Below are positions 1 through 9,334 of a stretch of 64,000 bases of DNA, one piece after another. Both the position numbers and the translations under genes were made by a program. The notes beneath the pieces are model-generated. The model saw nothing but the letters and a program-made list of their open reading frames with translations. It ran no database searches and was not told the origin of the DNA. The stretch is from Thiocapsa marina 5811 (GTDB taxonomy: Bacteria > Pseudomonadota > Gammaproteobacteria > Chromatiales > Chromatiaceae): positions 47,834 through 111,833 of the forward strand of contig NZ_AFWV01000016.1 of NCBI RefSeq assembly GCF_000223985.1, read 5' to 3'. The stretch's first letter is position 1. Every line of letters starts with the position of its first letter.

Positions 1-1
1 G

Positions 2-1957
2 CTGCGCAACGGCAACCCTTGGGAGATCCCGCGGCCCAAAATCAGCTTCCCGGTCAGGTACGGTGGACACACCGAGCATTCTCGCGATCAGGCGGGACGT
101 TCCCGGGTGCGCTGGGTCGCGGACATGGTCGTGAGCGGCGTTGCCTTCGACACCCCGGTCCTGGGTTACGGCGTCGGCAACGTCAATCTGCTGCGGCTCT
201 GGAAGGCGGAGGCACCCGAGTCGTTCGACTTCCAGGTCTTCAATGTCGGGGACTATTACGGCGCGGTCCACGCCAAGATCGAGGCCGAGACCATCTCGAA
301 GGTGCTCTATCCGAACGACGAGCCCGAGGCCGGCAAGGAGCTGCGTCTGAAGCAGCAGTATTTCTTCGTGTCCTGCTCGATTCAGGACATGATCCGGCTG
401 CATCTGAACACGGTCGGCCCCCTCGAGACCTTCCACGAGAAATTCGTTGCCCAGCTCAACGACACCCATCCGGCAATCGCCGTCGCCGAGCTGATGCGCC
501 TGCTCATGGACGATCACGCGATGCCCTGGGATGCCGCCTGGGACATCACCCGCAACACCTTCTGCTACACCAATCATACCCTGCTGCCCGAAGCGCTGGA
601 GACCTGGTCCGTCGCCCTCTTCGAGCGGCTTCTGCCCCGCCATTTGGAGATCATCTACGAGATCAACCGGCGCTTTCTCGACACGGTGCGCGTGCGTTAT
701 CTCGGCGACGAGGCACGGGTGGCACGCATGTCGCTGATCGACGAGACGGGCGGACGGCGGATCCGGATGGCGCATCTGGCCGTGGTCGGCAGTCGCGCGG
801 TCAACGGGGTGGCCGCGCTGCATTCGGAGCTCATCAAGACGACCATCCTCAAGGACTTCTACGAGATGTCCCCGGAGCGCTTCCACAACGTGACCAACGG
901 CGTGACGCCGCGTCGCTTCATCGTGGTCAGCAACCCGCGCCTGGCGGAGCTGATCACCGAGTTCTGCGGACATGATCGCTGGATCCGGGATCTCGACTGT
1001 CTACGCGACCTGGAGGAGCACGCCGAAGACCCCGCACTCCAGGCGCGTTGGCGCGAGGTCAAGACCGCCGCCAAGCAGGATCTAGCGCTTTGGCTGAGCC
1101 AGCACGGCGGCGTGGTCCTCGACCCGCAGACCATGATGTTCGACATCCAGGCCAAGCGCATGCACGAGTACAAGCGTCAGCACCTGAATGTCCTGCACAT
1201 CATCCGCGTCTATCAGCGCCTGAAGCAGAACCCGAATCTCGGTATGGTACCGCGTGCCTTCATCTTCGGCGGCAAGGCAGCCCCCGGCTACTACATGGCG
1301 AAGTTGATGATCAAGCTCATCAACTCGGTCGCCGAGGTCATCAACAACGACCCGCAGGTCAACGGGTTTATTCGCGTGGCATTCATGGCGGACTTCAACG
1401 TCAAGAACGGGCAGCGGCTCTACCCGGCCGCGGATCTCTCCGAGCAGATCTCGCTGGCCGGCAAGGAAGCATCCGGCACCGGCAACATGAAGTTCTCGAT
1501 GAACGGTGCGCTCACGGTCGGTACGCTCGACGGTGCCAATATCGAGATCCGCGATGAGGTGGGCGCCGAGAACTTCTTCTTGTTCGGCATGACCGCCGAG
1601 GAGGTTCGCCGCAAGCAGGCCGAGGGCTACCGGCCTTGGGACTACTATCACGGCGACGACGAGCTCAGATCGGACATCGACCTCGTCACCTCGGGACTCT
1701 TCTCGCACGGCGACACCAACCTCTTCCGCCCGTTGGCCGATCACCTGATCAACCAGGATCCATTCATGGTCTTGGCCGACTATCGGGCCTATCTGAACTG
1801 CCAGGACAGGATCAGCGAGGTCTACGACCGGCCCGCCGAGTGGGATCGCATGTCGATCCTCAACGTCGCACGGATGGGAAAATTCTCCTCGGATCGCTCG
1901 ATTCGAGATTACGCGGAGCGGATCTGGGGGATCGAGCCGAAGCCGATCGGTATCTGA
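2..1957 (+). CDS. glgP: Glycogen/alpha-glucan phosphorylase, 5'-truncated by window edge
   Basis: Releases glucose-1-phosphate from glycogen by PLP-dependent phosphorolysis in the cytoplasm. The reading frame is open from base 2, beginning LRNGNPWEIPRPK, so the gene starts upstream of the window. The 651 residues visible lack roughly the first 170-190 of a usual 815-840 aa enzyme. The PLP-lysine motif GTGNMKFSMNG is intact (Lys codon at 1490-1492), followed by TLDGANIEI. Other family blocks seen are QLNDTHPAIA, YTNHTLLPEALE, RMHEYKRQ and GKAAPGYYMAK. The gene ends at a TGA with no same-strand gene close behind. Identification is secure. Confidence 0.97.
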   Translation: MRNGNPWEIPRPKISFPVRYGGHTEHSRDQAGRSRVRWVADMVVSGVAFDTPVLGYGVGNVNLLRLWKAEAPESFDFQVFNVGDYYGAVHAKIEAETISKVLYPNDEPEAGKELRLKQQYFFVSCSIQDMIRLHLNTVGPLETFHEKFVAQLNDTHPAIAVAELMRLLMDDHAMPWDAAWDITRNTFCYTNHTLLPEALETWSVALFERLLPRHLEIIYEINRRFLDTVRVRYLGDEARVARMSLIDETGGRRIRMAHLAVVGSRAVNGVAALHSELIKTTILKDFYEMSPERFHNVTNGVTPRRFIVVSNPRLAELITEFCGHDRWIRDLDCLRDLEEHAEDPALQARWREVKTAAKQDLALWLSQHGGVVLDPQTMMFDIQAKRMHEYKRQHLNVLHIIRVYQRLKQNPNLGMVPRAFIFGGKAAPGYYMAKLMIKLINSVAEVINNDPQVNGFIRVAFMADFNVKNGQRLYPAADLSEQISLAGKEASGTGNMKFSMNGALTVGTLDGANIEIRDEVGAENFFLFGMTAEEVRRKQAEGYRPWDYYHGDDELRSDIDLVTSGLFSHGDTNLFRPLADHLINQDPFMVLADYRAYLNCQDRISEVYDRPAEWDRMSILNVARMGKFSSDRSIRDYAERIWGIEPKPIGI

Positions 1958-2649
1958 TCCTCATCGTTCGGACCGTCGGGCGTGATTCCCGAGCAGAGGG
2001 CCTCGGCGACGCACCATGCGAGCGAGCCGCAAAACACTTTTGATCTCATTGTGTTCGGAATAAGGCAGCGAGGCGTCGAGGGATCTGCGCTGTTCCCTCA
2101 TTGATCTAGGACAAAAAAAACAGGAACAGACGAATTCGCCGATAGTAATGATTCGGACACCTGCGCATACTGCCGCGAACACGCGAAGCCCAGATGAAGA
2201 CGACGAGCAAGGATCATGGAGATGCTCAGGAAGGTCGCCGACGTGCCGTATGGATTGCATTGCTGCACGATAGACCGCTCGCCACGCCCTAGCCGGTCAT
2301 CGCGTTCGGCACCCTCGTTCCGGGTGGCGTCTTGCGCGGATCGAGCTTGTGTGCACGGGACGGTCGCGGAGATTCCGGATCGGCGCAGATCGCTCGATAC
2401 CCGACTGCCGAGCGGCGCAGCCGACGCCGCCCGAAGGCACGACCGTCATCACCCCCGCTCCATCTCGACTCGCAACCAGCTCCGAGCAAACCCCGGCAGA
2501 ACCGATTCCCGAGACGGCGGCGCCTCGCCGACATCGCAGCGGCTGCGCCGGCTGTGGCCGCGCGACAAACAATCTCGCACGGCGCCCTTCAGGGCACACG
2601 ATTCGCACACCCAAGGATTCAAACCACCAACAAAGCAAGGAGCAAGGCG
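1958..2649. other. Intergenic region with no convincing gene
   Basis: About 690 bp separate glgP from the PIN-domain gene. Open frames here are Arg/Pro/Ser-rich frame shadows with no recognisable domain. A 6-bp stem (GAGGGA at 2078-2083, TCCCTC at 2094-2099) lies about 120 bp after glgP, followed by an A-run at 2113-2120. It could be part of a terminator but is not in the canonical arrangement. I see no antitoxin-like gene ahead of the PIN gene. Confidence 0.5.
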
Positions 2650-3081
2650 ATGAACGCAACACCCAAGACACTCGTCGACATCACGGTCTTGATGGACGCA
2701 CTCGACAATGAGCAGGAAACGGACAACGCATCGAACCTCATCCTCTCGCTCGCCGCCAAGAACCATATTCAAGGCTTTGTTTGCGCCGCGGCCATCGACC
2801 CGCTCCACACCGAGCTTGCGCGCAGCCGAGGCGCGGCCTACGCACGATCGGCGCTCCAGCGCATCTGCTCGATCCTGACGATCGCTCCGGTCGATGCCGC
2901 GGTCATCGACGGCGCAATGGGGCTCGGCTGGCGGTACCTCGATGATGCCCTCACCTTCGAGAGTGCACGCCGGATCGGACTCGACAACCTCGTCACTCTC
3001 AACGGCCCCGATTTCGACCATCCGTCGGTCCACGTTCAGGCGCCCGAGGAGTTTGTGCAATCCATCCAATGCAAACCTTGA
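2650..3081 (+). CDS. PIN-domain protein (VapC-like fold), orphan
   Basis: A 143-residue protein. The start at 2650 is chosen because AAGGAG lies about 7 bases upstream (2637-2642) and the fold begins right after it. The N-terminal LVDITVLMDAL and C-terminal DDALTFESARRIGLDNLVTLNGPDF match the first-strand Asp and the D-x-x-A...LVT-N-x-DF signature of PIN ribonuclease domains. VapC toxins are usually 125-145 aa and preceded by an antitoxin; none is visible upstream. An orphan toxin, a solitary PIN nuclease or an inactive homologue are all possible. Fold assignment is fairly sure, function is inference. Confidence 0.72.
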   Translation: MNATPKTLVDITVLMDALDNEQETDNASNLILSLAAKNHIQGFVCAAAIDPLHTELARSRGAAYARSALQRICSILTIAPVDAAVIDGAMGLGWRYLDDALTFESARRIGLDNLVTLNGPDFDHPSVHVQAPEEFVQSIQCKP

Positions 3082-3154
3082 GGTTCAAAAGGGCTGGCGC
3101 ACCGTAACTGCACGACCTGATCCGGATCCACGAAGCCGAGGGGCCCGAGCCCCC

Positions 3155-3943
3155 TCACTCCGAGCAATCGCTGACCGCCAGCTCGCAGTCCGCGGAGCCG
3201 GTCTCGCAGAAGTCCAAGCAGGTGAACAACCGTCCTTCAAAGGCGGCATCGACCGCGACATGCCCGGATTCGGCACGCACGTCGAATCCGGGCTGCGTGG
3301 GTGGTTGGTGTTGCACGAGCGCAAGACGATCGGCCGGATAAGACACATCCAACACGACCTGCATGGGGTAGTAGCCGTCGAGAAAGCGGCGCATATAGGG
3401 CCCGTTGCGCAGCCGGTAGCGCCCGTCGCCGAGCGCGAACAGGGCTCGGCTTTCGGCGCGGATGCAGAGCGTCGCCTCGGGCCCGATATCCGTGAGCTGG
3501 ACCGAATGACCCTCCACCCAAGCACGCCCGATCCCCTGCGCGCTGACCACCTCCAGAGCGCGGATCCGCTCGGCGCTGAAGAGGATCTGTGCCGCGCGGA
3601 CCGCGTCGAGGTTCTCGTGGCATTGGCTCAGCTCGATCCAACCCTCGCGCAGACTCTCTGCTCCGATGCGGATGTGATTGACGTGCCGATGGGTCTCGGC
3701 GGCACGCTCGTGACCGACGAACCGAAGCTCGCCGTCACTGACCGCCGCGATACGGGCCTCGAGGTCCATCTCCGGCCATTCCGCTTCATCCGGGAATGCG
3801 GCCTCGTCGAACGCATCTTCGGCACACGAGGGTCCGGGCGCCGCTCCCCACGAGACGATTGCGGCGAAGCAACTCAGCGGCGCGAACGAACGAGCGCGCG
3901 CGCGGATCCGTGATTCGGTGGTCGGGTTCATGCGTCGCAACAT
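3155..3943 (-). CDS. Cys-rich putative secreted protein of unknown function
   Basis: A 262-residue protein I do not recognise. The start at 3943 has GAGGAG five bases upstream; a second Met lies four codons in. An N-terminal basic stretch is followed by a hydrophobic segment (FAPLSCFAAIVSWGAA) and a likely signal cleavage near APGPSCAED, suggesting export. The C-terminus is cysteine-dense (TCLDFCETGSADCELAVSDCSE region), which suits disulfide formation in the periplasm. It starts 9 bp after the end of the broken dipeptidase gene, so the two probably formed one transcript. Confidence 0.6.
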   Translation of the reverse strand: MLRRMNPTTESRIRARARSFAPLSCFAAIVSWGAAPGPSCAEDAFDEAAFPDEAEWPEMDLEARIAAVSDGELRFVGHERAAETHRHVNHIRIGAESLREGWIELSQCHENLDAVRAAQILFSAERIRALEVVSAQGIGRAWVEGHSVQLTDIGPEATLCIRAESRALFALGDGRYRLRNGPYMRRFLDGYYPMQVVLDVSYPADRLALVQHQPPTQPGFDVRAESGHVAVDAAFEGRLFTCLDFCETGSADCELAVSDCSE

Positions 3944-3952
3944 GCTCGCTCC

Positions 3953-4307
3953 TCATCGCACGGGGATGTCGAAATAGGTGTCGGGATAGGGCTCGTCGAC
4001 CAACGTGTAATGCCACCATTCCTCGGCAAGGTTGCGGAAGCCCTCCTCGCTCATGGAGGATTTCAGCAACAGGCGATTCGCCATCGCCTCACCCGTGATG
4101 GTCGGATTCAGTGTATGTGAGAGCGGACTGAAGCAATCGAAACCCGTAGCGGATATCGAGCACGACATCCGGAATGACATCGCGGATGTCGACCAAGTCG
4201 GGCTCGACGATTACGGATGACTCGGCAAATACCGCGATCGAGACCGACGTCAAGACCGATGTCGTCAGCAAACCACTGGCCAACCTCGGAAAAAGAGCCT
4301 TTCGCAT
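3953..4307 (-). pseudogene. D-alanyl-D-alanine dipeptidase (VanX/DdpX family), internal deletion plus frameshift
   Basis: The N-terminus (MRKALFPRLASG..., signal peptide, then LVDIRDVIPDVVLDIRY) and the C-terminus (FDCFSPLSHTLNPTITGEA... EEWWHYTL... YFDIPVR) of a zinc D-Ala-D-Ala dipeptidase are both recognisable but lie in different frames. They join directly around 4155-4160. The central 100 or so residues, including the SxHxxGxAxD zinc-site region, are missing. The intact family is about 200-250 aa; only about 118 codons remain. Only the late EWWHY motif of the active site survives. This is a dead gene. The flanking parts are still well conserved, suggesting a fairly recent deletion. Confidence 0.82.
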
Positions 4308-4496
4308 TCCCTCACCCTCAACCACTCTGTAAGATTCGCCGGCATGCCGGGCGGCCAAGCCCCATCGCGATGCCCGCGCGTCCGCGTTGCCCCTCATCCG
4401 GCCCCTCTCGGCTTGACCTATCCAGTCCGGCCGGACGATCGGGGATTCGATCACTATACTGCTCAAGCATGCGCGACCGACATTCGGCGAGAGACG

Positions 4497-4697
4497 ATGC
4501 ACCGTACGACATTACTGCGGCAACGCCTGCTTCTCCTCTTTCTAGCCGGCATGCTGTTCCTGTTCTCGCCGCTCGTGCTGCAGTTCGAAACACTCGGGCG
4601 CTGGCTCGGGATCCCCGCCCTCTTCGTCTATCTCTTCCTGACTTGGGCGGCCTTGATCGGCGCCGCGGCCTGGATCGTCTCGCGGACACGCGATTGA
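4497..4697 (+). CDS. Small 2-TM membrane protein preceding symporter-type kinase
   Basis: A 66-residue protein with a basic N-terminus (MHRTTLLRQR), two hydrophobic helices (LLLLFLAGMLFLFSPLVL; LGIPALFVYLFLTWAALIGAAAWIV) and a short basic tail. It ends 19 bp before the symporter-kinase gene on the same strand. Small 2-TM proteins commonly precede sodium:solute-symporter genes and SSF-type kinases such as CbrA, where they may be accessory subunits. That role is inferred from position and topology. Longer in-frame starts upstream (e.g. 4344) add a low-complexity, non-hydrophobic stretch and are not preferred. Confidence 0.72.
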   Translation: MHRTTLLRQRLLLLFLAGMLFLFSPLVLQFETLGRWLGIPALFVYLFLTWAALIGAAAWIVSRTRD

Positions 4698-4716
4698 GCC
4701 GCGCGGCAACCGACCC

Positions 4717-7464
4717 ATGATCAACGGCCCCCTGATCATCGGCATCTCCTTCGCGTACCTGGGTTTGCTCTTCGCGGTCGCCTATTGGGCCGACCGGCGC
4801 GCCGAGCAGGGCCGATCCGTCATTGCCCATCCGACAGTCTATGCCCTCTCGCTCGCCGTCTATTGCACCGCTTGGACCTTTTACGGCAGCGTCGGGCGCG
4901 CCACCCAGAACGGCTTGGGTTTTCTCCCGATTTATCTCGGACCGACCCTGATCGCGCTGCTTTGGGGTTCACTCCTGCTCAAGATGGTGCGGGTCAGCAA
5001 GGCCGAGCGCATCACCTCCATCGCCGACTTCATCGCCTCGCGTTACGGCAAGAGTCAACTCCTCGGCGGACTCGTGACCATCATCGCCGTGATCGGCGTC
5101 GTGCCCTACATCGCGTTGCAGCTCAAGGCGATCGCCTGGAGCTTCACCATCCTGTCGCATTATCCGGAGGTCCGAATGCCGGTGCACGGCGATGGACCCT
5201 TTTGGGGCGACACCGCCTTCGTCGTGGCCCTGCTGCTGGCCGCATTCACCATCCTGTTCGGCACCCGTCATCTGGATGCGAGCGAGCGCCACGAAGGACT
5301 CGTCGCGGCGATCGCCTTCGAGTCCATCGTGAAGCTCGTCGCCTTTCTCGCGGTGGGCCTCTTCATCACCTTCGGCCTGCTGGGACTCGGCGGGCCGGTC
5401 CTTCCGCCGCTCGAGGACAGCGCTGAGCTGAAACCCTTGCTCGAGCCGAGCGTTGCGCCCTTCGCAGACTGGTTCGCGATCTCCGTGCTGGCCGGTCTGG
5501 CGGTCGTGCTCCTGCCGCGCCAGTTCCAGGTCGCGGTCGTGGAGAACAGCGACGAGCGCCATCTGCGCCGCGCGATCTGGCTCTTCCCGCTCTACCTCCT
5601 GCTCATCAACCTCTTCGTGGTCCCGATCGCGATCGCGGGTCTCCTGACCTTCCCGGACGGCTCGGTGAACGCCGATACCTTCATGCTGACCCTGCCGATC
5701 GCCTTCGAGCAGCCCTGGCTCGCGCTCTTGGTCTACATCGGCGGTCTCTCGGCAGCGACGGGCATGGTGATCGTGGAGACCATCGCACTCTCGACCATGG
5801 TCAGCAACGACCTGGTCCTGCCCTCACTCCTGCAACGCTGGCGCCGCCGTCCGCCGGCCGCGGACCTCGGGCGTCTGCTGCTGACCATCCGCCGCGGCGC
5901 CATCGTCGTGATCCTGCTGCTCGGCTTCCTCTACTACTGGCTGGCCGGCGAGGCCTATGCCTTGGTCGGCATCGGATTGATCAGCTTCGTCGCCGTCGCT
6001 CAGTTCGCACCCGCGGTGATCGGTGGTCTCTATTGGCGGGGCGGAACGCGCGAGGGCGCACTCGCGGGCTTGTCGGCGGGTTTTTTGGTCTGGATCTACA
6101 CCCTGCTCCTGCCCTCCTTCGTGAAGTCCGGTTGGCTCCCGCCGGCATTCATGGAATCGGGTCTCGGCGGGGTCGACCTCCTGGCCCCGACGGCGCTGTT
6201 CGGACTCACCGGCTTGAACGAGATCACCCACGGTCTTTTCTGGAGCTTGACCGCGAACACCGGCGCCTTTCTCTTCGTCTCCTCGCTGCGCGCACCCAAT
6301 GCCGCCGAGGCATCGCAGGCCGGGATCTTCGTCGATGCCTCGCGGCGCACCGCGCTCGCAAGCGCACCCCTGTGGCGCGGGAGCGCGGAGATTACGGAGT
6401 TGATGACACTGGCCGAGCGCTTCCTCGGATCGGCGCGCACCCGCGCGGCCTTCACCCAATACGCACACTTGCGCGGACTGGACTCGCCCGACGCGCTCCC
6501 GGCCGATGCGGAGACCGTCTATTTCGCCGAAACGCTCCTCTCCGGGGCGATCGGCGGCGCCTCTGCGCGCGTGATGGTCGCCTCCGTGACCGACGAGGAA
6601 CCGCTCGGCCTCGACGAGGTCCTGAACATCCTCGACGAGGCATCCCAAATTCGCGCCTACAGCCGCCAGCTCGAGCAAAAGTCGCATGCCTTGGAAGCCG
6701 CGACCGAGGAGTTGCGCGCGGCGAACATCCGGCTTCAGGATCTGGACCGCATGAAGGACGATTTCATCTCTTCGGTCACCCATGAGCTACGCACGCCGCT
6801 CTCCTCGATTCGCGCCTTCTCCGAGATCCTCTTCGACGATCCCGACATCGATCTCGAGCAACGCCGACGCTTCCTCGGCATCCTGGTCAGCGAGACCGAG
6901 CGGCTCTCGCGCCTGGTCAACCAGGTGCTTGACCTCGCCAAGATCGAATCCGGCCATGCCGATTGGCGCTCGGAGGTGGTGGAGCTTCAGACGGTCATTC
7001 ACCAAGCCGTGTCGGCCACCGAGCAGTATGTCGAGGAGCGCGGATGCAGCATCCGTCTCGAGCTACCCGGCGAGTCGGCCCTGGTCTGGGGCGACCGCGA
7101 CCGCATCGTGCAGGTGCTGGTGAACCTCTTGTCCAACGCCGCCAAGTTCGCCCCGACTGGATCCGGCGAGGTCTGGATCCGTCTCGCGTCCGAGGGCACC
7201 GACTGGCGGGTCTGTGTCGAGGACAACGGCGACGGCATCCCCGAGAGCGACCTGGAGCTGATCTTCGAGAAGTTCCATCAGACCGCACGCGGCGGAGCCA
7301 AGCCCGGCGGGACCGGACTGGGTTTGCCCATCAGCCGTCGAATCATCGACAATCTAGGCGGCCGCATTTGGGCGGAAAGCACGCCCGGAAAAGGTGCTAC
7401 CCTCTGTTTCGACCTGCCTGCCCATCCGGGGAATCCAACGGACCGAAGACCTGACCATGAATAA
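4717..7464 (+). CDS. Sodium:solute symporter-type sensor histidine kinase (CbrA-like architecture)
   Basis: A 915-residue inner-membrane sensor. Residues 1 to about 525 form a multi-helix SSF (PutP-like) transporter domain. A linker of about 545-640 resembles the STAC module (ITELMTLAERFLGSARTR; ETVYFAETLLSGAIG). A coiled-coil segment (SRQLEQKSHALEAATEELRAAN) then leads into the kinase core. The H-box SSVTHELRTPL has its phospho-acceptor at His689, the N-box is VLVNLLSNAAKF, and the G-boxes are DNGDGIPE and GGTGLGLPISRR. No PAS domain is seen, unlike Pseudomonas CbrA. It overlaps the receiver gene by 8 bp. It likely senses or transports a carbon/nitrogen source; the ligand is unknown. Confidence 0.93.
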   Translation: MINGPLIIGISFAYLGLLFAVAYWADRRAEQGRSVIAHPTVYALSLAVYCTAWTFYGSVGRATQNGLGFLPIYLGPTLIALLWGSLLLKMVRVSKAERITSIADFIASRYGKSQLLGGLVTIIAVIGVVPYIALQLKAIAWSFTILSHYPEVRMPVHGDGPFWGDTAFVVALLLAAFTILFGTRHLDASERHEGLVAAIAFESIVKLVAFLAVGLFITFGLLGLGGPVLPPLEDSAELKPLLEPSVAPFADWFAISVLAGLAVVLLPRQFQVAVVENSDERHLRRAIWLFPLYLLLINLFVVPIAIAGLLTFPDGSVNADTFMLTLPIAFEQPWLALLVYIGGLSAATGMVIVETIALSTMVSNDLVLPSLLQRWRRRPPAADLGRLLLTIRRGAIVVILLLGFLYYWLAGEAYALVGIGLISFVAVAQFAPAVIGGLYWRGGTREGALAGLSAGFLVWIYTLLLPSFVKSGWLPPAFMESGLGGVDLLAPTALFGLTGLNEITHGLFWSLTANTGAFLFVSSLRAPNAAEASQAGIFVDASRRTALASAPLWRGSAEITELMTLAERFLGSARTRAAFTQYAHLRGLDSPDALPADAETVYFAETLLSGAIGGASARVMVASVTDEEPLGLDEVLNILDEASQIRAYSRQLEQKSHALEAATEELRAANIRLQDLDRMKDDFISSVTHELRTPLSSIRAFSEILFDDPDIDLEQRRRFLGILVSETERLSRLVNQVLDLAKIESGHADWRSEVVELQTVIHQAVSATEQYVEERGCSIRLELPGESALVWGDRDRIVQVLVNLLSNAAKFAPTGSGEVWIRLASEGTDWRVCVEDNGDGIPESDLELIFEKFHQTARGGAKPGGTGLGLPISRRIIDNLGGRIWAESTPGKGATLCFDLPAHPGNPTDRRPDHE

Positions 7465-7828
7465 GCGGATCCTGATCGTCGATGACGAGCCCAACATCGT
7501 CATTTCGCTCGAATTTCTGATGATGCGCGAGGGACATGAGGTCCGCGTGGCGCGCGACGGCGAGGCCGGCTTGGCCGCGGTGCGGACCCATCGCCCGGAC
7601 CTCGTCGTGCTCGATGTCATGATGCCCAAACTGGACGGTTTCGCCGTGCTCGAGGCGGTGCGCTCGGATCCCGATTTGGCCGGAACCAGGATCCTGATGC
7701 TCACCGCGAAGGGACGCGAGGCGGAGCAGAACAAGGGGCTCGCCCTCGGTGCAGACGCCTACATGTCTAAACCCTTCTCGACCCGAGACCTGGTCGACAA
7801 GGTCAAGGAACTGCTCGATCGTACCTAA
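7457..7828 (+). CDS. Single-domain response regulator (CheY-like receiver)
   Basis: A 123-residue receiver with no output domain. The acidic pair lies in ILIVDDEP, the phospho-acceptor is Asp53 in LDVMMPKLDG, the Thr is in MLTAKG, and the conserved Lys105 is in MSKPF. The start ATG lies inside the last codons of the kinase gene (8-bp overlap), so the two are translationally linked and almost certainly cognate. With no DNA-binding domain, it probably signals through protein partners such as the downstream CBS-nucleotidyltransferase, or forms a phosphorelay. That partner is inference. Confidence 0.93.
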   Translation: MNKRILIVDDEPNIVISLEFLMMREGHEVRVARDGEAGLAAVRTHRPDLVVLDVMMPKLDGFAVLEAVRSDPDLAGTRILMLTAKGREAEQNKGLALGADAYMSKPFSTRDLVDKVKELLDRT

Positions 7829-7846
7829 CGAGGACGGAGCAACAGC

Positions 7847-9319
7847 ATGCCCGAGACCGATCACCCTGCGAGCGAACTTTCGGATCTCCTGGCCGCGGGG
7901 GGAACCGACCAGGGGCTTCTGCGCAGCCTGGCGCGGCGAGAGCCGCTGATCGTCGGCCCCGGAACCAGCCTGCGCGAGACCCTCTATCACTTCAGTCAGG
8001 ATCATCTGGACGCCGCGGTCGTCTGCGATCCCGTCAGCGGCCTTCCACTGGGCCTGATCCGGCTGCGCGATATGCTGCATGTCATCGGATTCGAGGGCGG
8101 CGGGCTCGACGACCCTGTCGCCGTCCACATGATCGGCGCACCCCTCACGCTCACCGCGGATGCACCCGCGCATCGCGCACGGGTCATGATGGCCAAGCGC
8201 GGTGTGGAGCACCTGCTCCTGACCGAGCACGACGGGCGCCTCTTCGGTCTGGTCAGTCAAGCCGACCTGCTGGGGCTACGCGCCGGCGGTGCGGACACGC
8301 TGATCGCGGGGATCAAGGCCGCTCGCGACGTCGAGGCGATGGCGCTTGCCGCGGATCGGGTGCGGCGGCGCGGCGCGGAGCTCTTCCACTCCGGCATGGG
8401 CGTCGAGACGCTCTGCTACTGGATGTCCGGTCTCAACGACCTGATCGCGATGCGGGTCATCGAGCTGATCGAAGACGAGTTCGACCTCCCCGCCGTGCCC
8501 TGGTGCTGGATGGCATTCGGCTCGGAGGGTCGCCTGGAGCAGACCTTCTCGACCGATCAGGACAACGGCCTGCTCTTCGTGCCGCCGGACCCGGAGAGCA
8601 CCGAGTCGGTCCGTCGAGCCTTCCTGCCGTTCGCTCAAGCGGTCAACCAGGCGCTGCATTTCTGCGGCTTCGAGCGCTGCCGGGGCAACATCATGGCCGG
8701 CAACCCCGACTGGTGCCTGAGTGCGGACGAGTGGCGCAAGCACTTCCGGACCTGGCTGCGCGAGCCCGAGCCCGAGGCCCTGCTCAACGCCGTCATCTTC
8801 TTCGATTTCCGCCCGCTTTACGGCAACGACGAACCGGTCGACCGTCTGCGCGATTGGCTGAGCCGCACCGCGCCCGAGCAGACGCGCTTCTTCCACTGTC
8901 TCGCCGAGCAGGCTCTCGGGGTTGCCCCGCCGATCGGCTGGGCCGGGCAATTCGCGTTCGATCACAATCGCGATTTCCCGCACACCATCGATCTGAAGAC
9001 CCAGGGCGCGCGCTTCTTCATGGACGCCGGCCGGCTCTGGGCGCTTAAGCACGGCATCTGGGCAACCAGCACGGCGGAGCGTTTGCGTCTGGCCGGTGCC
9101 GCAAAACGACGCGACCCCGAAGAGATCGCCGCCGAGATCGAGTCCTTCCACTTGATCCAGCGGTTCCGCATCCACCAACAGCTCACGACCAAGGATCCTG
9201 ACGCCGTCAACCGGGTCGACCCCGACGACCTCAACGAGCTGCACCGCTTGATGCTCAAAGAAGCGTTCAAGCAGGCCAAAAAGATCCAGACGCGCATCAA
9301 ACAGGAGCTCGCCCCGTAG
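7847..9319 (+). CDS. CBS-domain / DUF294 putative nucleotidyltransferase
   Basis: A 490-residue protein 18 bp after the receiver gene, with GGAG upstream of its ATG. Residues about 30-145 form a CBS pair, a possible adenine-nucleotide sensor. The central part carries the nucleotidyltransferase signature of the DUF294/GlnD-like group: AFGSEGRLEQ followed by STDQDNGLLF. The C-terminal helical region is of DUF294_C type. This family often sits beside SSF symporters and SSF-type kinases, typically with a DnaQ-like exonuclease, which is absent here. It may covalently nucleotidylate a partner in the same pathway; the substrate is unknown. Confidence 0.85.
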   Translation: MPETDHPASELSDLLAAGGTDQGLLRSLARREPLIVGPGTSLRETLYHFSQDHLDAAVVCDPVSGLPLGLIRLRDMLHVIGFEGGGLDDPVAVHMIGAPLTLTADAPAHRARVMMAKRGVEHLLLTEHDGRLFGLVSQADLLGLRAGGADTLIAGIKAARDVEAMALAADRVRRRGAELFHSGMGVETLCYWMSGLNDLIAMRVIELIEDEFDLPAVPWCWMAFGSEGRLEQTFSTDQDNGLLFVPPDPESTESVRRAFLPFAQAVNQALHFCGFERCRGNIMAGNPDWCLSADEWRKHFRTWLREPEPEALLNAVIFFDFRPLYGNDEPVDRLRDWLSRTAPEQTRFFHCLAEQALGVAPPIGWAGQFAFDHNRDFPHTIDLKTQGARFFMDAGRLWALKHGIWATSTAERLRLAGAAKRRDPEEIAAEIESFHLIQRFRIHQQLTTKDPDAVNRVDPDDLNELHRLMLKEAFKQAKKIQTRIKQELAP

Positions 9320-9334
9320 GTTGCGCGGAAACGA

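Noticed and set aside
2332..2649. In-frame upstream extension of the PIN-domain gene
   Set aside because: The extra residues are Arg/Pro/Ala-rich with no fold, and a good ribosome site supports the internal ATG.
2650..3081. A VapBC toxin-antitoxin locus
   Set aside because: Only the PIN part is visible; no antitoxin frame with a ribosome site is found on either side.
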